Program-made: the position numbers and the translations under genes
The notes under the pieces: generated by a model
Databases searched by the model: none
The model's input: the letters and a program-made list of their open reading frames with translations, nothing else
What the model was told of the DNA's origin: nothing
Assembly (NCBI RefSeq): GCF_001856685.1
Contig: NZ_CP017812.1
Span: 62,001 to 126,000, forward strand
From: Boudabousia tangfeifanii
Lineage (GTDB): Bacteria; Actinomycetota; Actinomycetes; Actinomycetales; Actinomycetaceae
Length of the DNA: 64,000 bases
Direction of reading: 5' to 3'
In this document: piece by piece, positions 45,294 to 53,788 of the stretch
How the letters are laid out: every line of letters starts with the position of its first letter
How positions within the stretch are numbered: position 1 is the first letter of the stretch

Positions 45294-46418
45294 TCACCGC
45301 AAATAGCGCGAAGCCTGCTCCAACTCGGCATCCAGCGAAGCGATCGACTCGAGGTCGTCCAAAGTGTCGAAAGCCGCCAGCTCGACGCCAGAATCCCCGC
45401 CCTCGGCCAGCGACCTTTCCAAGGAAACATAGCGGATCGGCACCCGAGATTGGGACGAAAGCAAATCCAGTTCCCGCAACACAAACAGCGAATGCGTGGA
45501 GACGAAAAGTTGCGTGCCGCCCTCGGCCAGGAAGAACAGAGCGCGGCACAGGGCCTGCAGGGCTGACGGGTTCAAGTTCGCCTCCGGTTCATCCCAAAAC
45601 AGGCACGAGCCCGGGCCCACGGCCCCATTCAGAATCAGTTGCGCCAGCGAGGCCAGTTTGCGCATCCCCTCCGCCACCAGCGGCATCTCCGTCTGACCGG
45701 TCGGGGTCGACAAGAAAAACTCGCCAGTTTCGCCTTGGGTCACCCGACCACCCAGCACACCTTCCAGCTCTGTCAAGGCTTTGTCAGCCGAGGACGAGGG
45801 CGAGGGCGGGTTAGCCAATGCGCGCGCACTCAAAGCTTTTGCCGCGTCAGTCCAAGTCTGCGGAAACGGCAACGGCACCTGCTTTAGAGCGTCCAAGAAA
45901 CCAGGCAGGAAAGAGATCACCTCTTGCGAAGGCAAATACACCGGGGAAGTAGCCGGCGAGAAGGGCGGGACTGAGGTTACCGATAATGGGGGAGTCTGTG
46001 GTGTGGCTGGAATGGTGAATGCCAAGCTTTGAAAGTCTCGGGCGGCGGCTAGAGGTGCCTTTTGGTTGCTATCGCCGGTGGTGGTGTGTGGCGCTTCTGG
46101 CGTGAAATCAAGCTGGATCTGAGCAGAGTCGGTACCCTCATGGCGACTGACCAAGCGGGACAGTTCCCCACCCGTGGGGCGACAAACCGACACTAGTTTC
46201 TGCGCTAGACAGTCAGCCAGTTGTTCTGGCTGCAGGTCGGGGCAAGACAAGGCGGTTGCTGAGGCGTACAGAAGTTTTAAGAACAGTGATTTGCCCATCG
46301 CGTTATTGCCAACCAACACGTTTAGGGCGGGGGAGAAGCAAGCCGTGGTTTCGCCGAATGGGCCGTAGTTTGCCAGGGTGATTTGAGCCAGTTTTGATTT
46401 AGTTTGATCGGTTCCCAT
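45294..46418 (-). CDS. OLD/AAA_15-type ATPase of a two-gene module
   Basis: This 374-residue protein begins with the ABC/SMC-like ATPase start LAQITLANYGPFG, and Walker A is GNNAMGKS (37-44). Near the C-terminus Walker B is CLFWDEPEANLNP (272-284) and FVSTHS (His 309) is the switch histidine. There is no TOPRIM domain or coiled-coil arm, so it is smaller than OLD nucleases. The start ATG 46418 has AGGAG at proper spacing. It is followed by a coupled nuclease-like gene. The role is probably sensing or activating the partner, as in ATPase-effector defence modules; this is inference. Confidence 0.75.
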   Translation of the reverse strand: MGTDQTKSKLAQITLANYGPFGETTACFSPALNVLVGNNAMGKSLFLKLLYASATALSCPDLQPEQLADCLAQKLVSVCRPTGGELSRLVSRHEGTDSAQIQLDFTPEAPHTTTGDSNQKAPLAAARDFQSLAFTIPATPQTPPLSVTSVPPFSPATSPVYLPSQEVISFLPGFLDALKQVPLPFPQTWTDAAKALSARALANPPSPSSSADKALTELEGVLGGRVTQGETGEFFLSTPTGQTEMPLVAEGMRKLASLAQLILNGAVGPGSCLFWDEPEANLNPSALQALCRALFFLAEGGTQLFVSTHSLFVLRELDLLSSQSRVPIRYVSLERSLAEGGDSGVELAAFDTLDDLESIASLDAELEQASRYLR

Positions 46419-46530
46419 GGTTATCAACTCCTGGTTACAGAATGGCGGCAACTATGCTGCAGTTAGCAACCATCCTAGCAGGGCTTTGTTCGCTCAGGTG
46501 CCAGTGGGTTCCAAAAAGGGTAGATAGAAA

Positions 46531-46562
46531 AGTGTCGCCCCACCAAACGGTGGGGCGACACT
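46531..46562 (-). terminator. Terminator after the 954-residue SLH protein gene
   Basis: A perfect 14-bp stem (AGTGTCGCCCCACC with its complement, four-base loop) is followed on the minus strand by TTTTCTAT. Confidence 0.93.
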
Positions 46563-46582
46563 AGTGTCTAGCTAAACTTGGC

Positions 46583-49447
46583 TCAGCAGGCTGGCTTGGC
46601 CTTGTTGTTTAGTAGGCGGTAGATGAATGCCACCATGGCGTCACGGTTGACATTATTTAATGGGCGGTAGGTCTTATCTGCCCAACCGGTGGAGACACCG
46701 GAGGCCCAGATCCAACGCATTGCTTTGCCGTGCAAGCCGTTAACGTTAACGTCCTTAAGCGGAACCTTAACGCCATCAAGCTTAAGTTTGGCTGGCTGTA
46801 CTTCTGGGGAGACAACGCTTGGGAACTTTTCAGCAAAGCGCATCAAGAAGGCAGCCATAGCGTCGCGAGTAACCATTTGGTTCGGACGGAAGGTCTTATC
46901 TGCCCAACCGGTCGAGATACCAGAATCCTTCATCCACGCGATCTGCTTCATGAATGGGTGGTTAGCTGGAACATCCTTGAAGCCAGTCTCATTTGCTTTG
47001 AAAGCTGGCTTGCCCGCTAGGCGGTAAAGGAACGCGGCCATATCTTGGCGCTTGGTGCCGTTTAGTGGGCGGAAGGTGTTGTCTGCCCAACCAGTGGTGA
47101 TGCCATTGGCCCGTGCCCAGTAAACTTCAGGCGACAACCACTCGGAAAGTGGGACGTCTTTGAACAAGCGAGCCTTAACCTTAGGAGCCTTCTCTGCCTT
47201 CATCGGGAAGCACTGATTAGTAGGAGCTGGTTTATTTGGCTTTGGTGCCGGCTTTACCGGTTTTGGTGCGGGTTTGACTGGCTTTGGTGTTGGTTTAACT
47301 GGAGTAGGTTTTGGCGTAGGCTTGACCGGTTTCGGCGTGGGCTTGACCGGTGTTGGCTTCACCGGTACCGGCTTGGGCTTTGGAACCGGTTTGACTGGTT
47401 TCGGTGCGGGTTTGACTGGCTTTGGTGCCGGCTTTACCGGTTTTGGTGCGGGTTTGACTGGCTTTGGTGTTGGTTTAACTGGAGTAGGTTTTGGCGTAGG
47501 CTTGACCGGTTTCGGCGTGGGCTTGACCGGTGTTGGCTTCACCGGTACCGGCTTGGGCTTTGGAACCGGTTTGACTGGTTTCGGTGCGGGTTTGACTGGC
47601 TTTGGTGCCGGCTTTACCGGTTTTGGTGCGGGTTTGACTGGCTTTGGTGTTGGTTTAACCGGAGTAGGTTTCGGCGTGGGCTTGACCGGTGTTGGCTTCA
47701 CCGGTACCGGCTTGGGCTTTGGAACCGGTTTGACTGGTTTCGGTGCAGGCTTGACTGGCTTTGGTGCTGGCTTAACCGGTTTCGGTGCGGGCTTGGGAGC
47801 CGGCTTTGGTGCCGGCTTAACCGGTGCGGGTTTTGGAGCCGGTTTGACTGGCTTGGGTGCTGGCTTTACCGGTGCCGGTTTAACTGGAACCGGCTTCGGC
47901 TTAGGCGCTGGCTTGGGAACCGGCTTTGGCTTCGGCTTCGGTTTGATAATTGTGGTGTCTTTGGTCTGCTGGCCGAGGTCGTTTTCAGCCACAATCCGAA
48001 CTTGGTCGCCTTCCTTCACGTTGAACTTTGCCAGATCAACCTTCCAGTTTGCTTTCGGAGTGTAACCGGTAACCATTGGCCAGCCCTGGTTTGGATCAAC
48101 ATTTGTTAGCATTGTCCACTCACCGGCAGGGCGTCCTCGGTCGGCAGAGGTTTGCTTGACATAAACCTTAAACTTGGTGCCCGCGGTGCCCTGCAAAGCA
48201 ACCTGTAGCTTCGTGTTTTCCAACTGAGCTGGCAGGTCAATGTTTGGTGCTTTGAAAGTCTTCAAGTGGTTGAAGATCTTCACTGGGTAGATGAAATCTC
48301 CCTTAGTGGTCGGCATTTTGACCATGATTGTTCGGACTTCATCATCGGCAAGTGGTGACTCCAGATTGAGCTGTTTTGTGGTGACATGTCCAATCAAGCC
48401 AGGGTAACCCATATGGTTTTGAGGGGTGCCATCAGCTACATGATCTTGGGCGGTGATGTCGTTGCGGGTGTCTTGCCCAGTAAAGTCTGAGAATACTGCC
48501 TGCTGGTCAACCTTTACCTCTACCTCACTGAGGTAGGGCGGTTTGGTTGGTTTGGCGGTGTCTACGTTTAATGACCAGCGTTGAAGTTCCTCATTTTCGT
48601 CAAAACCTGGCAAGAATTTTTGCGGGAAGTAACCTGCAGTTGGCCAACTGTAGTAAGTGGGACGTGGCCGGTTGTCGTTGTACATCGATTTGTAGCTTTG
48701 GTAGGCGTCAATCCAGTCTTCGCCATTAACCGCGTTGCTAGGTAGCGTCAATGCTGCCGCAGTGCTCTGCTGGTCTAACTTATTCCAATTGCCTTCGATG
48801 TTTTTGGTATTCCAAGAAGTGATACCAACAGCGCTATTTGCCAGTGTGGGCGAGAGCATCTGCATGCGGTGACCCACGATAGTGTTGTTATCGCCGGTAT
48901 CTCCAAGCAAACCCAAAACGTGCTTTGAGGAGTTACCCAACGGTTGAAGCGGGGTGCTCAGGTCGCTGGTCCAAAAACCCATGTTTGCAAAAGCAAGAAC
49001 CCCAAGGTTGGTGGCTCTGGCCCCGCCCTCGGTGCGACAAGGGAAAGCCTCCTCAGGAACCAAGCCGTGAGAGATCTGGCCAGCTTGGGTCATCGAGTAA
49101 GACGCTGCCTGCAAGTCTTCCCAAGCGGGACTGTCTTCGGGGAGCTGACCCACCGACTCAAACTTAAGCAACTTTCGAGCCAAGTTCCAGGCAGTAAAAA
49201 AGTCTTCTCGGTCCGGTTGGGCTGCAACCCCTGGGTATTCACAGCCCGAAGTTGGGATGATCTTTTCCATCGGGCGAGTTAGTTGGTTGAGTTCATCTAG
49301 CACGCCCTGTGCTTCGCTCGCAGTATTGAGGTCGGGTAGTACCTTCCGCCCGGCCGCTTGGGCAGTCATTGGTGCCAAGCCGGGCAGGCAAGTTCCTGCC
49401 AGCGCCAAGGCGGCACTCAAAGCAATTAAATGTTTGCTGTTTTTCAT
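46583..49447 (-). CDS. SLH surface protein with CAP domain and Lys-Pro repeat spacer
   Basis: This 954-residue secreted protein has a signal peptide (1-32), a CAP/SCP-like region (about 60-250; GQISHG and [14 protein letters not shown]), an Ig-like stretch ending in [12 protein letters not shown], a Lys/Pro-rich spacer (about 496-744) and three C-terminal SLH domains (745-954; [33 protein letters not shown]). SLH domains bind pyruvylated cell-wall polymer, so the protein is wall-attached without sortase. The spacer is coded by exact 180-bp DNA repeats. AAGGAAAA precedes ATG. The next gene upstream encodes a protein of the same layout. Confidence 0.9.
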   Translation of the reverse strand: MKNSKHLIALSAALALAGTCLPGLAPMTAQAAGRKVLPDLNTASEAQGVLDELNQLTRPMEKIIPTSGCEYPGVAAQPDREDFFTAWNLARKLLKFESVGQLPEDSPAWEDLQAASYSMTQAGQISHGLVPEEAFPCRTEGGARATNLGVLAFANMGFWTSDLSTPLQPLGNSSKHVLGLLGDTGDNNTIVGHRMQMLSPTLANSAVGITSWNTKNIEGNWNKLDQQSTAAALTLPSNAVNGEDWIDAYQSYKSMYNDNRPRPTYYSWPTAGYFPQKFLPGFDENEELQRWSLNVDTAKPTKPPYLSEVEVKVDQQAVFSDFTGQDTRNDITAQDHVADGTPQNHMGYPGLIGHVTTKQLNLESPLADDEVRTIMVKMPTTKGDFIYPVKIFNHLKTFKAPNIDLPAQLENTKLQVALQGTAGTKFKVYVKQTSADRGRPAGEWTMLTNVDPNQGWPMVTGYTPKANWKVDLAKFNVKEGDQVRIVAENDLGQQTKDTTIIKPKPKPKPVPKPAPKPKPVPVKPAPVKPAPKPVKPAPKPAPVKPAPKPAPKPAPKPVKPAPKPVKPAPKPVKPVPKPKPVPVKPTPVKPTPKPTPVKPTPKPVKPAPKPVKPAPKPVKPAPKPVKPVPKPKPVPVKPTPVKPTPKPVKPTPKPTPVKPTPKPVKPAPKPVKPAPKPVKPAPKPVKPVPKPKPVPVKPTPVKPTPKPVKPTPKPTPVKPTPKPVKPAPKPVKPAPKPNKPAPTNQCFPMKAEKAPKVKARLFKDVPLSEWLSPEVYWARANGITTGWADNTFRPLNGTKRQDMAAFLYRLAGKPAFKANETGFKDVPANHPFMKQIAWMKDSGISTGWADKTFRPNQMVTRDAMAAFLMRFAEKFPSVVSPEVQPAKLKLDGVKVPLKDVNVNGLHGKAMRWIWASGVSTGWADKTYRPLNNVNRDAMVAFIYRLLNNKAKPAC
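47251..47760 (-). repeat. 180-bp tandem DNA repeats coding the Lys-Pro spacer
   Basis: GCTTTACCGG followed by TTTTGGTGCG recurs at 47251, 47431 and 47611. The first two units are identical as far as I can read; the third is shortened by 30 bases. The period of 60 codons keeps the frame. The near identity implies recent expansion and a length that may vary between strains. Confidence 0.9.
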
Positions 49448-49512
49448 GAGGGTTTTTCCTTGGATTTAGTTGGCAGGCCCGGGTAGCCTGCCACGGTTGG
49501 GATCTTAAAAGA

Positions 49513-49561
49513 CTGGCCGAGGACGCCCGGTGGGTGGAACCGGGGTGGCGTCCTCGGCCAG
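49513..49561 (-). terminator. Terminator built from paired copies of the repeat word
   Basis: A 15-bp stem, CTGGCCGAGGACGCC (49513-49527) with 49547-49561, encloses a 19-base loop that has its own small stem. It lies just after the stop of the 670-residue SLH protein gene. The arms contain the 10-bp word in inverted orientation. Confidence 0.85.
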
Positions 49562-49567
49562 CAAGAC

Positions 49568-51580
49568 TTACTTAATCGTGACTACCTTGTTGTCCTTGAG
49601 GTGATTGCGTTGCAAGCGGTACAAGAAGGCAATCATGGCATCACGGTGAACCGGCTCCAATGGGCGGTAGGTGCGAGTGTTACCTTTATCGGCAAAACCG
49701 GTAGTGATCTTGGCGCGTTCGAGCCAGCGAATCTGGTTGATGAAGTAGTCACCCGAAATGTCCTTCAGTCGGCTCGGGGTGGTCTTCAAGAATGGCAAAG
49801 TCACCATTTCCGGCTGGACTCGGTTCGGGAACTGCTTGGCGAAACGGAACATGAAAGCTGCCATGGCGTTACGGGCAATCGGTGAACGCGGTTCAAAATA
49901 GCGCTTACCGTTCCGGACCCAACCAGTGGTGATCTTGTTCGAGTAACCCCAGTAAATAGCCTTAAACCACGGGCTGTTGCGAGGCACATCCGCGAACGGG
50001 GATGTATTCGGCAGTTTCACCTCAGGTGAGCCGGCCATCCGGTACAAGAAAGCCATTACCGCGAGGCGCTCCACGTTTGCCAGTGGGCGGAAAGTCTTAT
50101 CAGGGTAACCGGTGGTAATACCGTTTACCTTCGCTTCGTTAATCTCGGAGTAGAACAGGTCTTTTGGAGCCAAATCCTTGAAGTTGGACTTCCCCTTCCA
50201 ATTGCTAGTAACCAACACTACTTCACGCGGCTGCACCAGCACAATCCCTCGATCATGCATGCCGAGGTCGTTCTCCGCGACCAGTTTCACCAGGTCGCCA
50301 GCTTTCAAACCGTAGCCGTTGAGATCGAGGTTGAAATCGGGACGATCACTGTAGGTAGTGACTTTCAGCCACTGGTCTGCCTCTTTACCCAACTTGGTTA
50401 AGAGTTCCCAGTCGCCCTTCGCGCCCCGTTTCACGAATGCGCGCACCTGAGTGCCTGGGGTAGCTCGCAAATGGAACTTCAAATTGTCGGCGGCACGCTT
50501 GTAACCCACATGCCACTTTGGTGCCTCAAAAGTCTTAAGGTTCTCAAACACCTTCACGGGGTAAACGAAAGTGCCCTTGTTAGTCGGGAACTTCGCTAAG
50601 AAAGTTTTGACAATGTCTGTATTCAGCTTTTCGGGAAGACGAAGAGCCTCAGTCCTCACGTGGGAAACTTGTGAACTCGCGCTCGACATGTACTGGGAAT
50701 CGATAGGTTTCGCTTCTTTTTGATTAACCGCAACGGTACGGAAACTATTGCCGCTCAATTCTTTCAAGGAGGTAGGCTGATTCATCTTTAGTCCGGTGGC
50801 GTCCCAACCGGATTTGGTTGAGATGCTCCAACCGCTAGTCATCAGGTTCTTAGGAATATATCCCGGTGCTGGCCAAAACACTGGATTTTTAAATGGAACG
50901 GAATAATCTAAGTCGGCCGCTCCGGGTAGGGTTCCCAAAGTGCTGACCTTGTTAACCACTCCGAAAGTGGTCTTCTTAATGGCTGGATTTAGCATGTTAA
51001 GGCGGTGACCCACACTTGGGTGGCCGTAATCGTGCATATAGTCGATAAGAACGTCAGCTGGACCGTAATGCCCGGCAGCAATATTGGAACTACCAGTTGC
51101 TTCCACCCCACCAGGAGTGCGGCATTTAAAGTCTTTTGCCGGATCTAGACCGTGAGAAATAGTGCCACTAATCGACATGGAAAAAGCGCCTTCCTGTGCA
51201 CCACGCCATCTAGCATCGTTACTTGGGGCACCAACCAAAGTAGGAACACCAGCCATGGAACGGATTGCGTTCCAAGTCTCGATCATTCGGGTCTTATCTC
51301 TTTCGTCAAGCTTCGGAGCGGTGCCGCAGCGAGTGCTATTAGTTTTAGTTTCAAAACCATACTTTGAGAGTTTTTGAATCGTTTCTTGTGAGCGTTCTGC
51401 TTTTTCTGGACGCAACTTGTCTGACTGGTAGTTGATCCCTTTGGGCACAATGCTAAAAGTTGCAGGATTTTCTTCAACGGGATCTGCGGCACTAGCGATT
51501 GGAGTAAATCCAACGGTTGCGAGCATGGCAAGCGCGACTGCGCTGATCCCAAACTTACGAACTGAGGTTGATTTCGACAT
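49568..51580 (-). CDS. SLH surface protein with CAP domain
   Basis: This 670-residue protein has a signal peptide ending near PIASA, a CAP/SCP-like domain (about 85-230; GTISHGLDP, then DYGHPSVGHRLNMLNP), an Ig-like segment ending in VKLVAENDLGMHD, and three C-terminal SLH domains (about 465-670; VNGITTGYPDKTFRP, KITTGWVRN, KITTGFADK). It shares its order with the following gene's product, but has no Lys-Pro spacer. CAP proteins in bacteria are mostly of unknown role. AGGAGGAG precedes ATG by eight bases. Confidence 0.9.
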   Translation of the reverse strand: MSKSTSVRKFGISAVALAMLATVGFTPIASAADPVEENPATFSIVPKGINYQSDKLRPEKAERSQETIQKLSKYGFETKTNSTRCGTAPKLDERDKTRMIETWNAIRSMAGVPTLVGAPSNDARWRGAQEGAFSMSISGTISHGLDPAKDFKCRTPGGVEATGSSNIAAGHYGPADVLIDYMHDYGHPSVGHRLNMLNPAIKKTTFGVVNKVSTLGTLPGAADLDYSVPFKNPVFWPAPGYIPKNLMTSGWSISTKSGWDATGLKMNQPTSLKELSGNSFRTVAVNQKEAKPIDSQYMSSASSQVSHVRTEALRLPEKLNTDIVKTFLAKFPTNKGTFVYPVKVFENLKTFEAPKWHVGYKRAADNLKFHLRATPGTQVRAFVKRGAKGDWELLTKLGKEADQWLKVTTYSDRPDFNLDLNGYGLKAGDLVKLVAENDLGMHDRGIVLVQPREVVLVTSNWKGKSNFKDLAPKDLFYSEINEAKVNGITTGYPDKTFRPLANVERLAVMAFLYRMAGSPEVKLPNTSPFADVPRNSPWFKAIYWGYSNKITTGWVRNGKRYFEPRSPIARNAMAAFMFRFAKQFPNRVQPEMVTLPFLKTTPSRLKDISGDYFINQIRWLERAKITTGFADKGNTRTYRPLEPVHRDAMIAFLYRLQRNHLKDNKVVTIK

Positions 51581-51866
51581 AGCAGCTCCTCCTGTGATCG
51601 TTGATCCAAGGTCATATTATCCGTGAACGCGCACACACGCATGCAGAACTGATTGCACAAAGGGAAAAATGCTCTGACTACCCGTTTTCATCCTCACTAC
51701 CGAGGGCGAGGAAGGGCCGAAAGTCCTCAGAGATTTTAACCAAGTTGGTGGTTGAAGCTATTATCCTCGGTAAACAAAATTGAGTGGCGGGTTTGCCGGA
51801 GGAAAATAAGTGGTGGGCAGTTCTTGCTCGAAACTGCCCACCGATGGTTAATAAATGATCACTTGC
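51581..51866. other. Intergenic region between SLH genes
   Basis: These 286 bases hold the promoter of the 670-residue SLH gene on the right part of the minus strand and the terminator of the LRR gene. CCGAGGGCG at 51700-51708 is a copy of the dispersed word. No gene is seen. Confidence 0.45.
51812..51842 (-). terminator. Terminator after the first SLH-LRR gene
   Basis: GGTGGGCAGTT (51812-51822) pairs with 51832-51842 across a nine-base loop. ACTTATTTT follows on the minus strand. Confidence 0.85.
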
Positions 51867-53582
51867 TTAGACGTGCTGACCGCCCCATAAAATGTGCAAG
51901 TACTTGTAGTTGGTTTTAACTACTGGCTTGAGTTTCAGGTAGTTTCGTGAAACATCAAGTGTTTGAAGTGAAGGGAACACAAGGGTTGGCAGGCGACGAA
52001 GTTTATTGTCGGCCATTTCCAGCCTCTTCAATCTTGGTAGGTTGATGCTTCGAGTATCTACTGTGCGAATTTGGTTGCCGGTCAGGTAAAGGTATTCAAG
52101 GGAACCAGAGCGAAGACCGCTAAAGCTGGTCAACTGATTGCGCTGTAAACCTAGCGTCTTTAGGTTCCGAGGAAGACGCGCATTAGCGACATTCCGGATC
52201 GGATTGTCAGTGAAATATGCTTTTTCAAGTGATGGCATCGCACTAATATCCGGCAGGCGAGATAGCTTATTGTCAGTTAGGTAGAGCCCGCGCAACTTCG
52301 GCAGGTTGAGCTTCGGCAGGGAGCTAATGCTGGCCCCATCGATCTTGAAGTGTTCAAGCTTTGGTGCTTTGAAGGCTTCAACCTTTGTTAGTGGTAGCCG
52401 CTTAAGGGTGATGTACGAGCGATGAATATCAAAGTCTTTCAAATTCGGTGCATAGAAAGCGGGAACTTTAGCCACTGGGTAGGGGTGACCGTTCATATCC
52501 GTCAAATACAGTTTTTCTAACTTTGGTAGATGCTTAATGTTCGGGAAGGGGTGAACCTTCTTATCGTTGTAGTATGCCGATAGTTGTAGCAACTTCAGGC
52601 TACTGAGTTTCAGGACAAAATCGTTGCTAACTTCGTGCTTATCGCTCACCCGGAGCCGCAATTTGGTGAGGTTCTTGTACTGGTTTAGAGCAGCTGCAGT
52701 GTCAACGTTTAGCGGCAATGGACGATTGCAATTGATTTCGTCAGGGGAGCTCCGGCAGCTTTGCTTTAACCAGTTTTTTCCTTTAGCTAGATTGGCCTTC
52801 CGCGGTGGGATATTTACTAGTTTGTTGTTTTGTAGGCGGTAGAGGAAGGCGGCCATGGCGTCGCGGTGGATGGGGGTGACTGGACGGTAGTAGCGTTTGC
52901 CGTTGCTTCCTGGCCAGCCGGTGGAGATTAGGGTGCGGCGTAGCCATTCCATTTCTTTGGCGAAGTCGGTGCCTTTGGTGACGTCAGCGAAGACTGTGCC
53001 TGAGGGGTTGAAGTTTTTGGTTACGGATCGTACTGCTTTGGATACTTTGGCTGGGTATTTGCCTGCGAAGCGGTAGATGAAGGCGGCCATGGCGTCGCGG
53101 TTTACTGGCCCGTCTGGGTTGAAGTAGCGTTTGCCATCTCGTACCCAGCCGGTGGTGATGCCAGTTGAGGCCATCCAGGAGATTTGCTGGTAGAAGGGGT
53201 GGTTGGTTGGTACGTCAGCGAATTTGGAGGTGGCTGGTGCTTGGTAGTTTTTGATGCCAGCCATGCGGTAGAGGAAGGCTGCCATGGCTTGGCGTTCGAT
53301 GTTGATTAGGGGGCGGTAGGCGCGTTGGTTGTTTCCTGCGGGCCAGCCGGTGGAGATGCCTTTGTCTGCTAGCCAGGCCATTTCTCCTGAGAGGAACATG
53401 TTTGCTGGTACGTCAACGAATTTGCCGCCACGAGCTTTGGCTGAGGCAACAACGATTTTGGTTGCTGCCTGGGCTGCAGGGACGCTGTTTTCGCCAGTAA
53501 CCATGGGGGTAAGGGCGGGGAGTAGACCTGAGATTGCTAAACCGGTCGTAGCAGCAATAGCCACCAAACTACGCGAACGCAT
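51867..53582 (-). CDS. SLH-leucine-rich-repeat surface protein (first copy)
   Basis: This 571-residue protein has a signal peptide (about 1-40), three N-terminal SLH domains (about 45-255; ISTGWPAGNNQRAYRPL, ITTGWVRDGKRYFNP, ISTGWPGSNGKRYYRP), then an LRR domain (about 290-571) with repeats such as LPKLRGLYLTDNKLSRLPDI and GSLEYLYLTGNQIRTVD. SLH anchors it to the wall and LRRs probably bind a partner, as in internalins. ATG 53582 has GGAGG a few bases upstream. Its SLH part is almost identical at DNA level to the next gene, while the LRR part differs. Confidence 0.9.
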   Translation of the reverse strand: MRSRSLVAIAATTGLAISGLLPALTPMVTGENSVPAAQAATKIVVASAKARGGKFVDVPANMFLSGEMAWLADKGISTGWPAGNNQRAYRPLINIERQAMAAFLYRMAGIKNYQAPATSKFADVPTNHPFYQQISWMASTGITTGWVRDGKRYFNPDGPVNRDAMAAFIYRFAGKYPAKVSKAVRSVTKNFNPSGTVFADVTKGTDFAKEMEWLRRTLISTGWPGSNGKRYYRPVTPIHRDAMAAFLYRLQNNKLVNIPPRKANLAKGKNWLKQSCRSSPDEINCNRPLPLNVDTAAALNQYKNLTKLRLRVSDKHEVSNDFVLKLSSLKLLQLSAYYNDKKVHPFPNIKHLPKLEKLYLTDMNGHPYPVAKVPAFYAPNLKDFDIHRSYITLKRLPLTKVEAFKAPKLEHFKIDGASISSLPKLNLPKLRGLYLTDNKLSRLPDISAMPSLEKAYFTDNPIRNVANARLPRNLKTLGLQRNQLTSFSGLRSGSLEYLYLTGNQIRTVDTRSINLPRLKRLEMADNKLRRLPTLVFPSLQTLDVSRNYLKLKPVVKTNYKYLHILWGGQHV

Positions 53583-53597
53583 AAAAACCTCCAACAT
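52817..53597. repeat. 781-bp near-identical direct repeat, copy 1
   Basis: The SLH-coding part of this gene plus the first bases upstream of the start match 54958-55738 at a constant offset of 2141 with no insertion or deletion. I counted about 15 mismatches by eye. Confidence 0.9.
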
Positions 53598-53713
53598 CAT
53601 CGTTTAGAAATGAACGCATTTGCATCAAGCGTTTTAAATTAATTTAACACGGTGTTCAATTTAGTACTTTTACTATTTAGAGTGCTCGAGTAGTACGACC
53701 AAAGATTTTATAG

Positions 53714-53754
53714 TTTTGGGCCGGATAAGAGAACGGTTCTTATCCGGCCCAAAA
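53714..53754 (-). terminator. Terminator after the second SLH-LRR gene
   Basis: TTTTGGGCCGGATAAGA (53714-53730) pairs perfectly with 53738-53754, a 17-bp stem with a seven-base loop. It separates the two LRR genes into single transcripts. Confidence 0.9.
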
Positions 53755-53788
53755 CGTTCAGAAAACTACCTGAAAGTATCGTTTAGTA

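Noticed and set aside
45297..45484. An N-terminal extension of the nuclease-like gene
   Set aside because: It overlaps the conserved C-terminal end of the ATPase in another frame; the coupled ATG at 45292 explains the gene.
47274..48065. A 263-codon open frame on the plus strand rich in Gly, Leu, Thr and Phe
   Set aside because: It is the antisense shadow of the Lys-Pro spacer repeat of the SLH gene; it starts inside the repeat and has no binding site.
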